A DNA stretch of 64,000 bases from Alphaproteobacteria bacterium (GCA_009908505.1 JAAAPD010000045.1:1-64000), one strand, 5' to 3'. Counted from the first letter of the stretch, positions 8,394-18,584 are shown. Numbers and translations: made by a program. The notes: generated by a model not told the origin, from the letters alone.

Positions 8394-10562
8394 ATGACAC
8401 CTGCCGATTTTCTTCGCTCCGATTTTCCCGCCCCGGTCACGCCCGAAAATGAGGTGACCGGCCCAGACCGGTTCTACAACCGCGAACTCAGCTGGCTGGG
8501 CTTCAACTGGCGCGTGCTGGAAGAGGCCGAGAACATGCGCGTGCCGCTTCTTGACCGGCTGCGCTTCCTGTCGATTTCGGCCACCAACCTGGATGAATTC
8601 TACACCGTCCGCGTGGCCGGCCTGCGCGAACTGGTCCGCGAGGGGCACCAAACCCCGTCGGTGGACGGGCTGACTCCGGCCGAGCAACTGGCGCTGATCG
8701 ACCTGGACGCCCGCAAGCTTCTGGCCCGGCAACAGGCGGTTCTGGAAGGGCTGCGCGCCGAAATGGAGGACGAGAACATCACCATCCTGTCGCGCCGCGA
8801 TCTGACCAAGGCCGACCGGACCTTCCTAAAGGACGTGTTTCTCTACAAGGTCTTCCCTGTCCTGTCACCGTTGGCCATCGACCCGGCGCACCCCTTCCCC
8901 TTTCTGCCCAACGAAGGGTTCGCCCTGGCGCTGGAACTGGAACGCGACAGTGACAAGCGCCCGTTGCGGGCGCTTCTGCCCGTGCCGCACCAGATCGACC
9001 GTTTCATCGCCCTGCCGACCGAGGACGGCCACAGGTTCCTGCCGCTGGAAGAGGTGCTGCTGGAAAACCTGAACAGCCTGTTTCCCGGCTATTCCTTCAA
9101 GGGGTCCTGCGCCTTCCGCGTGTTGCGCGACAGCGACCTGGAGGTAGAGGACGAGGCCGAAGACCTGGTGCGCGAATTCGAGGTCGCGCTGAAACGCCGC
9201 CGGCGCGGCGAAGTCGTCCGCATGAAGATCTCGGCGGGCGCACCCGCGACGCTCAAGACCCTCATCATGCGCGAATTGCACGTGACTGAGGCCGAGGTGG
9301 TCGAGGTCGAGGGCGTGATCGGCATCGGCGACCTGAGCGAGTTGGTGCTCGACGAACGACCCGACCTTTTGTGGAAGCCCTTCTCGCCCCGCGTTCCGGA
9401 ACGGGTGACGGATTTCGACGGCGACATGTTCGCGGCGATCCGCCAGAAGGACATGCTGCTGCACCACCCCTATGAAACCTTCGACATGGTGGTGCGGTTC
9501 CTGTCCCAGGCCGCCCGCGACCCGGACGTGGTGGCGATCAAGCAGACCCTTTACCGCACCTCCAAACGCTCCCCCATCGTCGAGGCGCTGTGCGAAGCCG
9601 CCGAAGACGGCAAATCCGTCACCGCGCTGGTCGAACTGAAGGCACGGTTCGACGAGGCCGCGAACATCCGCCAGTCGCGCCGCCTGGAACGGGCCGGGGC
9701 GCACGTGGTCTACGGGTTCCTCGACCTCAAGACCCACGCCAAGATCTCCACCGTTGTCCGGCGCGAGGGTGACCAGCTGGTCACCTATACCCATTACGGC
9801 ACCGGAAATTACCACCCGATCACCGCCAAGATCTACACGGATCTCAGCCTGTTCACCTGCGATGCGGCGCTGGGGCGCGACGCGACCAAGGTGTTCAACT
9901 ACCTGTCGGGCTACGTGCAGCCCGAGAATCTTGAAAACCTGGCCATTTCTCCCACCACGCTGAAGCCTCGCCTGATCGATATGATCCGCGCCGAGGCCGA
10001 GAATGCCCGCAACGGCAAGCCGGCCGCGATCTGGGGCAAGATGAATTCCCTGATCGAGGAAGACGTGATCGACGCGCTTTACGAGGCCAGCCAGGCCGGC
10101 GTGAAAATCAGCCTTGTCGTGCGCGGAATCTGCGGGCTGCGCCCCGGTATCGCGGGCCTGTCCGAGAATATCCGCGTGAAATCCATTGTCGGGCGGTTCC
10201 TCGAACATTCGCGCATCGTCTGTTTCGCCAATGGTGCGGGCCTGCCGCACAAGAAGGCGCGGGTCTTCATCTCGTCGGCCGACTGGATGGGGCGGAACCT
10301 GAACCGGCGGGTCGAAACGCTGGTCGAGATCACCAATGCCACTGTGAAGGCGCAGATCGTCAGCCAGATCATGGCCGCGAACCTGGCCGATATCGCCCAA
10401 AGCTGGGTCATGAAACCCGATGGTCATTTCGTGCGCGCCGACATGCCCGAAGGCGAATTCGCCTTCAATTGCCATCGCTTCTTCATGGAGAACCCGTCAC
10501 TGTCCGGGCGCGGATCGGCGGGGGCTTCGGACGTGCCAAAACTGACCCATACCGAAGATTGA
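8394..10562 (+). CDS. ppk: polyphosphate kinase 1
   Basis: A 722-residue PPK1, the usual length. It polymerises the gamma phosphate of ATP into inorganic polyphosphate. The N-terminal domain begins RFYNRELSWLGFNWRVLEEA; the catalytic half has IKQTLYRTSKRSPIVEAL and the phosphorylated histidine in the THAK motif (His448), with GTGNYHPITAKIYTDLS following. The later RGICGLRPGI and SSADWMGRNLNRRVE motifs complete the active site. It is transcribed with ppx 51 bp downstream, so synthesis and degradation of polyphosphate are encoded together, and with hdaA upstream. Confidence 0.96.
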   Translation: MTPADFLRSDFPAPVTPENEVTGPDRFYNRELSWLGFNWRVLEEAENMRVPLLDRLRFLSISATNLDEFYTVRVAGLRELVREGHQTPSVDGLTPAEQLALIDLDARKLLARQQAVLEGLRAEMEDENITILSRRDLTKADRTFLKDVFLYKVFPVLSPLAIDPAHPFPFLPNEGFALALELERDSDKRPLRALLPVPHQIDRFIALPTEDGHRFLPLEEVLLENLNSLFPGYSFKGSCAFRVLRDSDLEVEDEAEDLVREFEVALKRRRRGEVVRMKISAGAPATLKTLIMRELHVTEAEVVEVEGVIGIGDLSELVLDERPDLLWKPFSPRVPERVTDFDGDMFAAIRQKDMLLHHPYETFDMVVRFLSQAARDPDVVAIKQTLYRTSKRSPIVEALCEAAEDGKSVTALVELKARFDEAANIRQSRRLERAGAHVVYGFLDLKTHAKISTVVRREGDQLVTYTHYGTGNYHPITAKIYTDLSLFTCDAALGRDATKVFNYLSGYVQPENLENLAISPTTLKPRLIDMIRAEAENARNGKPAAIWGKMNSLIEEDVIDALYEASQAGVKISLVVRGICGLRPGIAGLSENIRVKSIVGRFLEHSRIVCFANGAGLPHKKARVFISSADWMGRNLNRRVETLVEITNATVKAQIVSQIMAANLADIAQSWVMKPDGHFVRADMPEGEFAFNCHRFFMENPSLSGRGSAGASDVPKLTHTED

Positions 10563-10613
10563 CCCTGACGCGACCCACAGTCCATAAGGGGTGCGGGCCA
10601 AGCGGAGGCGAGG

Positions 10614-12173
10614 ATGGACGGCACGTCCGATAGCGGAACCCGGGACCACGGGCCATTCGGCAAGCCACTTTTCGATGATCCCAAGGCGCGGGCCCTGTCC
10701 CGTGTCGGGGTGATCGACGTGGGATCGAACTCGGTCCGGCTTGTGATCTTCGACGGCGCCGCCCGCAGCCCGGCCTATTTCTACAATGAAAAAATCATGG
10801 CCGGCCTCGGCGCCGGCATGTCCGAAACCGGCAAGCTGAACCCCGAGGGGCGCGCCCGCGCCAAGGCCGCGATCCGCCGTTTCGTGGCGCTGGCCGATGG
10901 GCTGGGGATTTCCCCGCTGACCGCCGTGGCGACCGCCGCCGTACGCGAGGCCAGCGACGGCCCCGCCTTTCGCGACGAGGTCGAACGTGAAACCGGCCTG
11001 AAACTCTGGGTGATCGACGGCCAGGAAGAGGCCCGGCTTTCGGCGCAGGGCGTGCTGCTGGGCTGGCCGGGGTCCTACGGCCTGGTCTGCGATATCGGAG
11101 GATCGTCCATGGAACTGGCCGACCTGCGTGACGGGCGTGTCAGCCACCGCGTGACTTCGCCGCTGGGCCCTCTCAAGCTGCAAGAGGTCAAGGGCGGAAA
11201 GAAGGGCCGCAAGGCCTTCATCAAGAACACCGTGCAATCCCTGTTCACGGAAATGGGTGAGGAAACCGGCAAGCGGCTGTTCCTGGTGGGCGGGTCCTGG
11301 CGAGCCATCGCGCGGATCGACATGGAACGGCGCGGCTATCCGCTGACCGTTCTGCACGAATACCGGATGACCCCGCGCCGGGTTTCCAAGACCCTGCAAT
11401 ATATCGAGGAAAGCGACCTGGAAGAGTTGCGCAGCAGCTGCGGCGTTTCCAGCCGACGCATGGAACTTGTGCCGCTGGCCATCCATGTCCTGCGTGAGGT
11501 GGTGGCCCGGTTCAAGCCCAAGGATATCGCGATTTCGTCCTACGGAATCCGCGAAGGGCTGCTTTACGAACAGATGCCGCAAGAGCTGCGCGAACGCGAC
11601 CCGCTGGTCGAAGCCTGCCGTTTCGCCGAGGCAAAGGACGCCCGCCTGCCCGGCTTCGGCAAGACGCTTTACGATTTCGTCATGCCCCTTTTCCCGCGCT
11701 GCGGCTGGCAGAAGAAACGCCTGATCAAGGCCGCGACCCTGTTGCACGATGTCAGCTGGCGCGCCCATCCCGATTACCGGCACGAGGTCGTCTTCGACAA
11801 TGCCACCCGCGCCAACCTGGGCGGTCTGAAACATTCCGAACGTGTCTTTCTGGGAATCGCCCTGCTGCATCGCTATTCCAACAAGCGCGAGGGCACGCGG
11901 TTCGAAAACCTCTACGATCTTCTGGACGCGCGCGAACAGGGCGACGCCGAGGTCCTGGGCAAGGCCATGCGGCTGGGCGCGATGCTCTGGCTGAAGGACG
12001 CCCATGAGGCTCCCGCCACGCTCAAGCTATCGACCAAGAACAAGACGCTGGAACTGGTGCTGCATCCGCAGGCCGGGCCGCTATTCGGAGAAGTCGCCGA
12101 GGCGCGGCTGAAATCCCTGGCGGCGTCGCTTGACGTAACGGCCAGTTCGCGGGTCAAGGGCGCCAGGCGCTAG
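10614..12173 (+). CDS. ppx: exopolyphosphatase Ppx/GppA
   Basis: A 519-residue member of the ASKHA-fold Ppx/GppA family, which releases phosphate from polyphosphate ends and in some members hydrolyses pppGpp. The N-terminal motif GVIDVGSNSVRLVIF (about residues 32-46) and the second phosphate-binding motif VCDIGGSSMELA are intact, as is VATAAVREA. The C-terminal third is an HD-like helical domain (LLHDVSWRAHP). ATG 10614 is preceded by GGAGGCGAGG. It follows ppk closely. The last base of its stop region overlaps the stop of the convergent acidic secreted protein gene. Confidence 0.94.
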   Translation: MDGTSDSGTRDHGPFGKPLFDDPKARALSRVGVIDVGSNSVRLVIFDGAARSPAYFYNEKIMAGLGAGMSETGKLNPEGRARAKAAIRRFVALADGLGISPLTAVATAAVREASDGPAFRDEVERETGLKLWVIDGQEEARLSAQGVLLGWPGSYGLVCDIGGSSMELADLRDGRVSHRVTSPLGPLKLQEVKGGKKGRKAFIKNTVQSLFTEMGEETGKRLFLVGGSWRAIARIDMERRGYPLTVLHEYRMTPRRVSKTLQYIEESDLEELRSSCGVSSRRMELVPLAIHVLREVVARFKPKDIAISSYGIREGLLYEQMPQELRERDPLVEACRFAEAKDARLPGFGKTLYDFVMPLFPRCGWQKKRLIKAATLLHDVSWRAHPDYRHEVVFDNATRANLGGLKHSERVFLGIALLHRYSNKREGTRFENLYDLLDAREQGDAEVLGKAMRLGAMLWLKDAHEAPATLKLSTKNKTLELVLHPQAGPLFGEVAEARLKSLAASLDVTASSRVKGARR

Positions 12174-12559
12174 AGCTCGATTTCCTCACCCGGTTCGAGC
12201 ATCGGACTGTCCGGGTCATAGGGCGGCGCATCGTCGCGGCGGCGAATGATGATATCGCCGTTGGGTAGCACTTCGGGTGCCTCGTAGTGGCGCACATTGT
12301 CCAGCTTGCGCATCAATTCGATCAGCGCCGGGCCCATCTCGCTGGCCAGCATCTCGAGCGCCGGCTGGATCTCTTGCGCCATGCCCTCGAAATCCTCGAT
12401 CGCCGGCTCCATCTCGCGCATGATGCCGCGAAACATCAATCGTGCGCCCTCTTCCATCAGGGAAAAGCCCTCTTCGATCTCGCCATCCTCGGGTTCGGAC
12501 TGGGCGGCCAGCGATAGCGGCGACAGGGCGATCAAAGCGGCAAGAAGAAGCTGTTTCAT
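12170..12559 (-). CDS. acidic secreted protein of unknown function
   Basis: A 129-residue protein with a clear signal peptide (residues 1-19, ending SLAAQ). The mature part is strongly acidic, begins with Glu-rich sequence (SEPEDGEIEEGF), continues as amphipathic helix with repeated Met and Glu (MFRGIMREMEPAIEDFEGMAQEI), and ends in an IIIRRRDDAPPYDPDSP tail. I do not recognise a family with known function; homologues in related genomes have, as I recall, been labelled AAA+ ATPase, but no Walker motif is present here. It overlaps the end of ppx tail to tail. Confidence 0.7.
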   Translation of the reverse strand: MKQLLLAALIALSPLSLAAQSEPEDGEIEEGFSLMEEGARLMFRGIMREMEPAIEDFEGMAQEIQPALEMLASEMGPALIELMRKLDNVRHYEAPEVLPNGDIIIRRRDDAPPYDPDSPMLEPGEEIEL

Positions 12560-12595
12560 GCCCCCAACATAGGGATCATGCTGCGATTCCCAAGA

Positions 12596-13600
12596 TCAAT
12601 CCTCGAAATCCACCGTCACCGGGAAATGGTCCGACGCCATCAGCAAGGCCCTGCGCAGGGTTTCGTTCGCATAGCAATCGGGGTCGTCGAACGGGTGCCA
12701 GATGCACCAGCGCGGCTCGGTTCCGCGCAGCCCCCGGGACACCATGATGTAATCCAGCAAGACCGACAGGAATCGCCCGTCCGGCGGCACCTGGAACCGG
12801 GCCGACACCGGCGCGGCGGCAATGCGCTGCGACAGGGCTTGCCGCGCATGGGGGTCGAACAATTGTTCGCCATCGCCTTCGCCCAGCACGATTTCAACCC
12901 CGGATCGGCCGAACAGTTTCTCGTATTCGTCCAGCCCCGGACCGTCGTTGAAATCGCCCAGTACGATCAGGTCATCGCCCGCGGAAAGGTGCTCTTCCAC
13001 GCGGTGGCGCAGCCAGATGCACTGGGCCAGCTGCTTGCGGCGGTTCTCGATCGACAGGCGCATGATCTGTTCGCGCCCCTTGGCCCCGTGCGGCGCCTTG
13101 GATTTCGCATGCACCCCAATCAGGCGCAGACTGCGCCCCGACGCGGTTTCCAGCGCAACTTCCAGCGGTGGTTTGGACCACCGAATGACCTCGGGCGCGC
13201 GGTCCACGTCCAAGTCCAACCGGAACGTCTTGTCGAAGCGCGGCACCGCGTCGCTTTCGCGCGGGTCGTGGCGGGCGGTGATCCGATCGGGATCATACAT
13301 CAGGATGATTTCCTGCTGGGTGTCGTTGACAAAGCCGATCAGCGCCTTGCGCGCCCGCAGCCCGAACCGCGCGGCAAAGCCCTCCAGCGCCTTGCACCCG
13401 TCGCGGCGCGTATGGCTGTCGGGCGCTTCGATCACCATGACCGCATCGGCGTCCAGCGCCTGGAACACGATACCCAGCGCGGCGGTCTGCTGCGCCCGCG
13501 TCACGTCCTGCCGCCCGGACCAGCCGCCATCGTCGTAGAGCGTTTCGTCGTCGTCGAACAGGTTCGCGAACCACTCGACGTTGTAGGTGGCCAACCGCAT
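12596..13600 (-). CDS. endonuclease/exonuclease/phosphatase-fold protein
   Basis: A 334-residue member of the EEP superfamily (DNase I/AP endonuclease/sphingomyelinase fold). The metal and catalytic motifs are all visible: TYNVEW (Asn7, Glu9), GVHAKSK, GDFNDGP (215-221) and SDHFPV near the end. It should hydrolyse phosphodiester or phosphomonoester bonds; the substrate is unknown. No signal peptide is seen, so it is cytoplasmic. The long frame upstream is rejected: ATG 13600 overlaps the TGA of the preceding TerB-J gene as TGATG, indicating translational coupling. Confidence 0.88.
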   Translation of the reverse strand: MRLATYNVEWFANLFDDDETLYDDGGWSGRQDVTRAQQTAALGIVFQALDADAVMVIEAPDSHTRRDGCKALEGFAARFGLRARKALIGFVNDTQQEIILMYDPDRITARHDPRESDAVPRFDKTFRLDLDVDRAPEVIRWSKPPLEVALETASGRSLRLIGVHAKSKAPHGAKGREQIMRLSIENRRKQLAQCIWLRHRVEEHLSAGDDLIVLGDFNDGPGLDEYEKLFGRSGVEIVLGEGDGEQLFDPHARQALSQRIAAAPVSARFQVPPDGRFLSVLLDYIMVSRGLRGTEPRWCIWHPFDDPDCYANETLRRALLMASDHFPVTVDFED

Positions 13601-14280
13601 CAGGCGTGCTCCGATATCTCGTCCCAGGCGTGGTTGATGGCGATCAGGCGCTTCTCGGCCAGTTTCACCGCCTCTTCGGGCACGCCGCGGGCCAGCATGG
13701 CATCGGGGTGGGTCTCTCTCACCAGGCGGCGCCAATGCTTGCGGATCTCGTCCAGCGGCATGTCAGGGTCCACACCCAGAACGTCATAAGGGTCGCGTTC
13801 CGCGTCGGGCACGAATTGTGCACGCACCGATTTGAACCGCTTGTCGTCCAGCCCGAAGATCCGGGCCACGCGGGACAGGAATTCATCCTCCTTGGGGTGG
13901 TATTCGCCATCGGCCACGGCGATGTGGAACAGCCCCTCCATCAGCTCGCAGAGCGGGGCCTTTTCGTCGTCGCCATACATGTTGCGGATCTTGCGGGCAT
14001 AATCCTCGAACCCCGCCACGTCCTGCCGGGCCAGGTTGAACAGGCGCGCGGCGTTCCTTTCCTCGCGGGCGGGAATGTGAAAGACCTCGCGGAAGGCGGC
14101 GACCTCATTGCGGGTCACCTGGCCATCGGCCTTGGCCATCTTGGCGCCCAGCGCGATCACCGCGATGGCAAAGGCCACCGTACGCTCGGGCGGGGTGCGC
14201 AAGCGGCCGAACACCTCGGACAGGCTTTCACCTTGGCGCAGCGCGGACAGCGCGTCGGATATCCGGTCCCAGATCGACAT
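13600..14280 (-). CDS. TerB-like and J-domain co-chaperone (DjlA-like)
   Basis: A 226-residue protein with two parts. Residues about 35-145 form an all-helical TerB/DjlA-N type domain with paired acidic loops (KADGQVTRNE and VADGEYHPKEDE). Residues 164-226 are a J domain beginning DPYDVLGV with the essential HPD at 191-193, the motif that stimulates DnaK ATPase. Unlike E. coli DjlA there is no N-terminal membrane anchor. It is translationally coupled to the EEP gene downstream. Confidence 0.9.
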   Translation of the reverse strand: MSIWDRISDALSALRQGESLSEVFGRLRTPPERTVAFAIAVIALGAKMAKADGQVTRNEVAAFREVFHIPAREERNAARLFNLARQDVAGFEDYARKIRNMYGDDEKAPLCELMEGLFHIAVADGEYHPKEDEFLSRVARIFGLDDKRFKSVRAQFVPDAERDPYDVLGVDPDMPLDEIRKHWRRLVRETHPDAMLARGVPEEAVKLAEKRLIAINHAWDEISEHA

Positions 14281-14311
14281 GGGCGCACCATAGCCGCCAT
14301 GACAAGGAATG

Positions 14312-14788
14312 TCAGAGCCGTTTTTGCATCAGGACAAGGTCCATCCAGCGGCCGAACTTGCGGCCGACCTCGGGCAGGCGTCCCACCTCGGCATAGCCCA
14401 GCGCGCGGTGAAACAGCACGCCGTCCGGGTTGTCGCCACTGACCGCGGCAAAGAGCGAATGCACCGCCGCGGCGCGGGCATGATCCTCCAGCGCGGCAAC
14501 GAGGGACCGGCCCAGCCCACGCCCGGACTGGCCCGGCGCCAGCTGCACCGTGTGTTCCATCGTGTGGCGATAGCCCACACCGCCGCGAAACTGGAAATAG
14601 GTGGCGAACCCGGCAATCCTGCCGCCCGCGTCGGCCACCAGGAAACAGGGGTTGCCCACCATGGCCGCGGCAACCTCGGCTTCGGTCTTTTCGACCGAAT
14701 TGAAGGTCGCGGCGCTTTCGCGGATATAATGGTTCCAGATTGCGGCGACGGCCGGGGCGTCCGCCGGTCGGGCCGGACGCGGGGTCAC
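14312..14788 (-). CDS. GNAT family N-acetyltransferase
   Basis: A 158-residue acetyl-CoA-dependent acetyltransferase. It opens with the usual RPARPADAPAVAAIWNHYI segment; the acetyl-CoA pyrophosphate loop is QSGRGLGRSLV and a final FHRALGYAEVGRLPEVGRK motif is typical of phosphinothricin or methionine sulfone acetyltransferase-like members. The substrate is not determinable. The start is GTG at 14788, overlapping the TGA of the upstream glyoxalase-like gene as GTGA, which is why the longer open frame to 15145 is rejected. Confidence 0.85.
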   Translation of the reverse strand: MTPRPARPADAPAVAAIWNHYIRESAATFNSVEKTEAEVAAAMVGNPCFLVADAGGRIAGFATYFQFRGGVGYRHTMEHTVQLAPGQSGRGLGRSLVAALEDHARAAAVHSLFAAVSGDNPDGVLFHRALGYAEVGRLPEVGRKFGRWMDLVLMQKRL

Positions 14789-15378
14789 AGCACGACCGCG
14801 CCACGCGACGTTTTGAACCGGGCCGACAGGGCCGGAACCGCCGCTGCGCGATAGGTCACGCCGGGCACATCGACCCGCGCCGCCAACGCCTCGGCCCGCG
14901 GATGCGTGATCTCCAGCCCGAGAAGGCGCACGCCGCTCGCCGGCAGGCTGTTGCCCGGCGGGGTCGGCACCTGCCATTGCAGCAAAGTGGGCAGGGCGCC
15001 GCCCATGGGCAGGCTGCCATCGGCCGGCACGGAAATACGCCAGCGCAGCGCGTCGCGGGCCAGGTCCACCGCCATGCCGCATTCGGGGAAATCGGCCATA
15101 GCCACGTCCAGGTCCGGCACCCGGCAGATCCAGTTGCCAAGGCATGGGGTCTCGGGCGGCGCATCCAGCCCGAACCAGCGCGGCCCGTCGATCCGCTCCG
15201 CCGGGTCCGGTGCGATCACTTCGAGGTAGAGCCCGTCCCCCAGCCCCAACAGCCGGTTATGGGTGCCAAAGTGCGCATGCCGTCCGCCCGGCCCCATCGT
15301 GACGCCCAACCGGGCCTCGGCCCAGGCCACGCCCTCGTCCAAGTCGGCCGCGCAAATGGCCAGATGATCAAGTTGCAT
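14785..15378 (-). CDS. VOC superfamily protein, glyoxalase-like domain
   Basis: A 197-residue protein starting MQLDHLAICAADLDEGVAW, the first beta-alpha unit of a vicinal-oxygen-chelate fold, with a second module later (LLGLEITHPRAEALAARV). The overall length and spacing resemble the Glyoxalase_3-type domain rather than methylmalonyl-CoA epimerase, which is about 135 residues. Likely metal ligands are His5 and the Glu in LYLEVIAPDP. ATG 15378 has AAAGGGA upstream. It lies 118 bp downstream of mcm on the same strand and is coupled to the GNAT gene. Confidence 0.8.
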   Translation of the reverse strand: MQLDHLAICAADLDEGVAWAEARLGVTMGPGGRHAHFGTHNRLLGLGDGLYLEVIAPDPAERIDGPRWFGLDAPPETPCLGNWICRVPDLDVAMADFPECGMAVDLARDALRWRISVPADGSLPMGGALPTLLQWQVPTPPGNSLPASGVRLLGLEITHPRAEALAARVDVPGVTYRAAAVPALSARFKTSRGAVVL

Positions 15379-15496
15379 CACAAATCCCTTTCGGCCCAGA
15401 TCACCCGCAACCCGGCGCGAAAGCAAGGGGTGCGCGCAAGGGCGGCGGGTGGGCGGGCACGCTCGGCGACAGCCGGCGGGGCCGCCCGCCCGGTCC

Positions 15497-17623
15497 CTAC
15501 CCGCGCGCCTCGCGGATCAGGCGCAGGATGTCCTTGGCTGCCTCGGGAATGTTCGTTCCCGGCCCGAAGATCGCCTTGACCCCGGCCTTGGTCAGGAACT
15601 CGTAATCCTGCTGCGGGATCACACCGCCACAGATCACGATGATATCCTCGGCATCGGCGGCTTTCAGCGCCTCGATCAGTTTCGGCGCCAGGGTCTTGTG
15701 GCCCGCCGCCTGGGACGAGATGCCGATCACGTGCACGTCGTTGTCCACCGCGTCCTGCGCAGCCTCTTCCGGGGTCTGGAACAGCGGGCCCACATCCACG
15801 TCGAAGCCGATATCGGCAAAGGCCGTGGCGATGACCTTGGCGCCGCGATCATGGCCGTCCTGGCCCATCTTGACCACCAGCATGCGCGGGCGGCGGCCCT
15901 CATCCGCGGCAAAGGCATTCACCGCCTCCTGGATGGCGGCGAACTCCGCGTCCCCTTCGTAGGCGGCGCCATAGACCCCGGCCAGCGTCTTCACCTCGGC
16001 GCGGTGGCGTCCGAATTCCTTTTCCATCGCCATGCTGATCTCTCCGACGGTTGCGCGGGCGCGCGCGGCCTCCACCGCGGCCCCCAGCAGGTTGCCTCCC
16101 TCCTTGGCGCGGCGGGTCAGTTCCGCCAGCGCCGTGTCACAGGCCGCCTGGTCGCGGCTGTCGCGAATGCGTTTCAGGGCCGCGATCTGGCTGTCGCGGA
16201 CCTTCACGTTGTCCACGTCGAGGATGTCGATCGGGTCTTCATGGTCCTTGCGATACTTGTTGACCCCGACGATGACCTCGTCGCCGCGGTCGATCATGGC
16301 CTGACGGGTGGCGGCGGTTTCCTCGATCCGCAGCTTGGGCATGCCGCTGGCCACGGCCTTGGTCATGCCGCCCATCTCCTCGACCTCTTCCATCAGCGCC
16401 CAAGCCTGCTCGGCCAGGTCATGGGTCAGCTTTTCGACGTAGTAGGAGCCTGCAAGCGGATCGACCACGTTGGTCACGCCGGTTTCTTCCTGAAGGATCA
16501 ACTGGGTGTTGCGGGCGATGCGCGCGGAAAACTCAGTGGGCAGCGCGATGGCCTCGTCCAGGGCGTTGGTATGCAGCGACTGCGTGCCGCCCAGAACCGC
16601 GCTCATGGCCTCGTAGGCCGTGCGGACAACGTTATTGTAGGGGTCCTGTTCCTGCAGGCTGACGCCGCTGGTCTGGCAGTGGGTGCGAAGCATCTTGGAC
16701 TTTTCGGCCTCGGCGCCCAGCTCGGTCATGATCCGGTGCCACAGAGTACGGGCCGCGCGCAGTTTCGCCGCCTCCATGAAGAAATTCATCCCGATGGCAA
16801 AGAAGAAGGACAGCCGCGGGGCGAACTTGTCCACGTCCATGCCGGCATCAATGGCGGCACGGACGTATTCGCGCCCGTCGGCCAGGGTAAAGGCCAGTTC
16901 CTGCACCAGGTTCGCCCCGGCCTCCTGCATGTGGTAGCCGGAAATCGAGATCGAGTTGAAACGCGGCATCTGGGTGCTGGTATACTCGATGATGTCCGAC
17001 ACGATCCGCATGCTCGGTTCGGGCGGGTAGATATAGGTGTTGCGGACCATGAACTCCTTGAGGATGTCGTTCTGGATGGTCCCGGCCAGCGCCGCCTTGT
17101 CGTGGCCCTGTTCCTCGCCCGCGACGATGAAACTGGCCAGTACCGGGATCACGGCGCCGTTCATGGTCATCGAGACGCTGACCTTGTCCAGCGGGATGCC
17201 GTCGAACAGCACCTTCATGTCCTCGACGCTGTCAATGGCCACGCCGGCCTTGCCGACATCGCCCTCGACCCGGGGGTGGTCGCTGTCATAGCCGCGGTGG
17301 GTGGCCAGGTCGAAGGCGACGGAAACGCCCTGCTGCCCGGAGGCCAGGTTCTTGCGGTAGAAGGCGTTGGATTCCTCGGCCGTGGAAAAGCCCGCATATT
17401 GCCGGATGGTCCAGGGCCGGCCGGCATACATGGTCGACCGCACGCCGCGGGTGAAGGGTTCCTCGCCCGGCAGGGTGCCCATATGCGGCAGGTCGCGGGT
17501 GTCCTCTTCGGTATAGAGCGGCTGGACGTCGATTCCCTCCAGCGTCTTCCAGGTCAGGTCGTCCAGCGGGCGGCCACGCAGATCCTTTTCGGCGCGCTCA
17601 GCCCACTCCTTTTTCGATCCCAT
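15497..17623 (-). CDS. mcm: methylmalonyl-CoA mutase
   Basis: A 708-residue single-chain mutase converting (R)-methylmalonyl-CoA to succinyl-CoA with adenosylcobalamin. The N-terminal barrel has the family blocks [19 protein letters not shown] and [19 protein letters not shown]. The C-terminal B12-binding domain holds DGHDRG with the cobalt-ligand His591, followed by [12 protein letters not shown]. It completes the propionyl-CoA to succinyl-CoA route with PccA and PccB encoded upstream on the same strand. Its start overlaps the end of the sulfotransferase gene by 26 bp. The epimerase and the MeaB-type G-protein chaperone are not in the window. Confidence 0.97.
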   Translation of the reverse strand: MGSKKEWAERAEKDLRGRPLDDLTWKTLEGIDVQPLYTEEDTRDLPHMGTLPGEEPFTRGVRSTMYAGRPWTIRQYAGFSTAEESNAFYRKNLASGQQGVSVAFDLATHRGYDSDHPRVEGDVGKAGVAIDSVEDMKVLFDGIPLDKVSVSMTMNGAVIPVLASFIVAGEEQGHDKAALAGTIQNDILKEFMVRNTYIYPPEPSMRIVSDIIEYTSTQMPRFNSISISGYHMQEAGANLVQELAFTLADGREYVRAAIDAGMDVDKFAPRLSFFFAIGMNFFMEAAKLRAARTLWHRIMTELGAEAEKSKMLRTHCQTSGVSLQEQDPYNNVVRTAYEAMSAVLGGTQSLHTNALDEAIALPTEFSARIARNTQLILQEETGVTNVVDPLAGSYYVEKLTHDLAEQAWALMEEVEEMGGMTKAVASGMPKLRIEETAATRQAMIDRGDEVIVGVNKYRKDHEDPIDILDVDNVKVRDSQIAALKRIRDSRDQAACDTALAELTRRAKEGGNLLGAAVEAARARATVGEISMAMEKEFGRHRAEVKTLAGVYGAAYEGDAEFAAIQEAVNAFAADEGRRPRMLVVKMGQDGHDRGAKVIATAFADIGFDVDVGPLFQTPEEAAQDAVDNDVHVIGISSQAAGHKTLAPKLIEALKAADAEDIIVICGGVIPQQDYEFLTKAGVKAIFGPGTNIPEAAKDILRLIREARG

Positions 17624-18584
17624 CTTTCAGTCCTCCGGTTGGCGTGGGGCCGCTGCCCGGCACCACGCGAAGATTCCCACTGCCCGGCTTGTCGGGCCTG
17701 TCAGTCATCGCGGACGTTTCCCGCCCGTCGATATAGGTTGCCAATCCCTCGGCCCCGGCCTTCAGCCAGGCCAGGTCATGGCAGTATTCGGCATGCAACA
17801 CGGCGCGCTGGTCCTCGTCGAAGGGCATCCAGCGCCCGGCCTGGTTCCGGTCGGTGCCGCCGCGCAGGCTCTCGCCGCGCAGCGCCAGTTCCTCGACCAG
17901 CGCGTCGAAGCCGTGGCCGCGATTGTGCCAGTCCTGCGGGTCCGCCAGGCCCGCGGGCAAATCCTGACGCCACAACGCCGCGACAAGGGCGCGCGCGCGA
18001 CCGGCCATCCGCTCGTGGGTCCAGACGGCGATGTCCGCGTCGGGAAAGACCATCGAGATATCTCGCACCAGCCGTCGCCAGCGCCGCGGCTGGGTCACCA
18101 GGCAATCCAGCAGCGCCCGGTCCGGGGCCGCATGGCCGCGCCGGATCGCGAAGCCCAGGCAGGAGGCCCAGTAGTCTTCGTAGGCGCGGATCCCAAGGCC
18201 GATCCGCAGCCTGTGTCCCTCGAAGGCGGGGGCATAGCGGCTCATGCGTTCGACAAGGTAGGGGTAGAGCCTGCGATCCTCGATGTTGTTCATCATCGTG
18301 CCCAGCAGGTTTTCCTCGGACAGCAGCAGCGCCGATTGCCCGGCCCGACCCAGGCGGTCCAGTTCTATCCGTATCCGGCCGATCGACCGCACGCCGCGCT
18401 GGTCGTCCTCCATCGTGACGCGCATCGGGTGGCGCACCAGGCCGTCAAGCAGCCCGTCCCGGGTGCGCCGCGGCGTCCAGGGCGTCAGCCCCGCGGCCGC
18501 CAGGGCGGCACGGTTGTTCCAAAGAAATGCCTGAAAACTGGTTGTGGCGGTGCGGTGCGCGCCCAGATGCAACAGAATGTCCAT
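17598..18584 (-). CDS. sulfotransferase family protein
   Basis: A 328-residue cytoplasmic protein. The opening [17 protein letters not shown] matches the 5'-phosphosulfate-binding loop of PAPS-dependent sulfotransferases (GxxKTGTTSxQ-like), and [11 protein letters not shown] later resembles the 3'-phosphate-binding region. It may sulfate a carbohydrate or small molecule; the substrate is unknown. ATG 18584 is preceded by AAAGGA and is chosen over the much longer upstream frame. The last 26 bp overlap mcm, so expression of the two is likely linked, though a metabolic connection is not evident. The C-terminal 30 residues are Gly/Pro rich. Confidence 0.75.
   Translation of the reverse strand: MDILLHLGAHRTATTSFQAFLWNNRAALAAAGLTPWTPRRTRDGLLDGLVRHPMRVTMEDDQRGVRSIGRIRIELDRLGRAGQSALLLSEENLLGTMMNNIEDRRLYPYLVERMSRYAPAFEGHRLRIGLGIRAYEDYWASCLGFAIRRGHAAPDRALLDCLVTQPRRWRRLVRDISMVFPDADIAVWTHERMAGRARALVAALWRQDLPAGLADPQDWHNRGHGFDALVEELALRGESLRGGTDRNQAGRWMPFDEDQRAVLHAEYCHDLAWLKAGAEGLATYIDGRETSAMTDRPDKPGSGNLRVVPGSGPTPTGGLKDGIEKGVG

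Noticed and set aside
14785..15378. Methylmalonyl-CoA epimerase near mcm
   Set aside because: The gene is VOC-fold but 197 residues long with a glyoxalase-3-like layout, unlike the short epimerase.
15449..18418. A 989-codon open frame on the plus strand
   Set aside because: It is antisense to mcm and the sulfotransferase gene and has no recognisable domain; long antisense frames are expected at this GC content.
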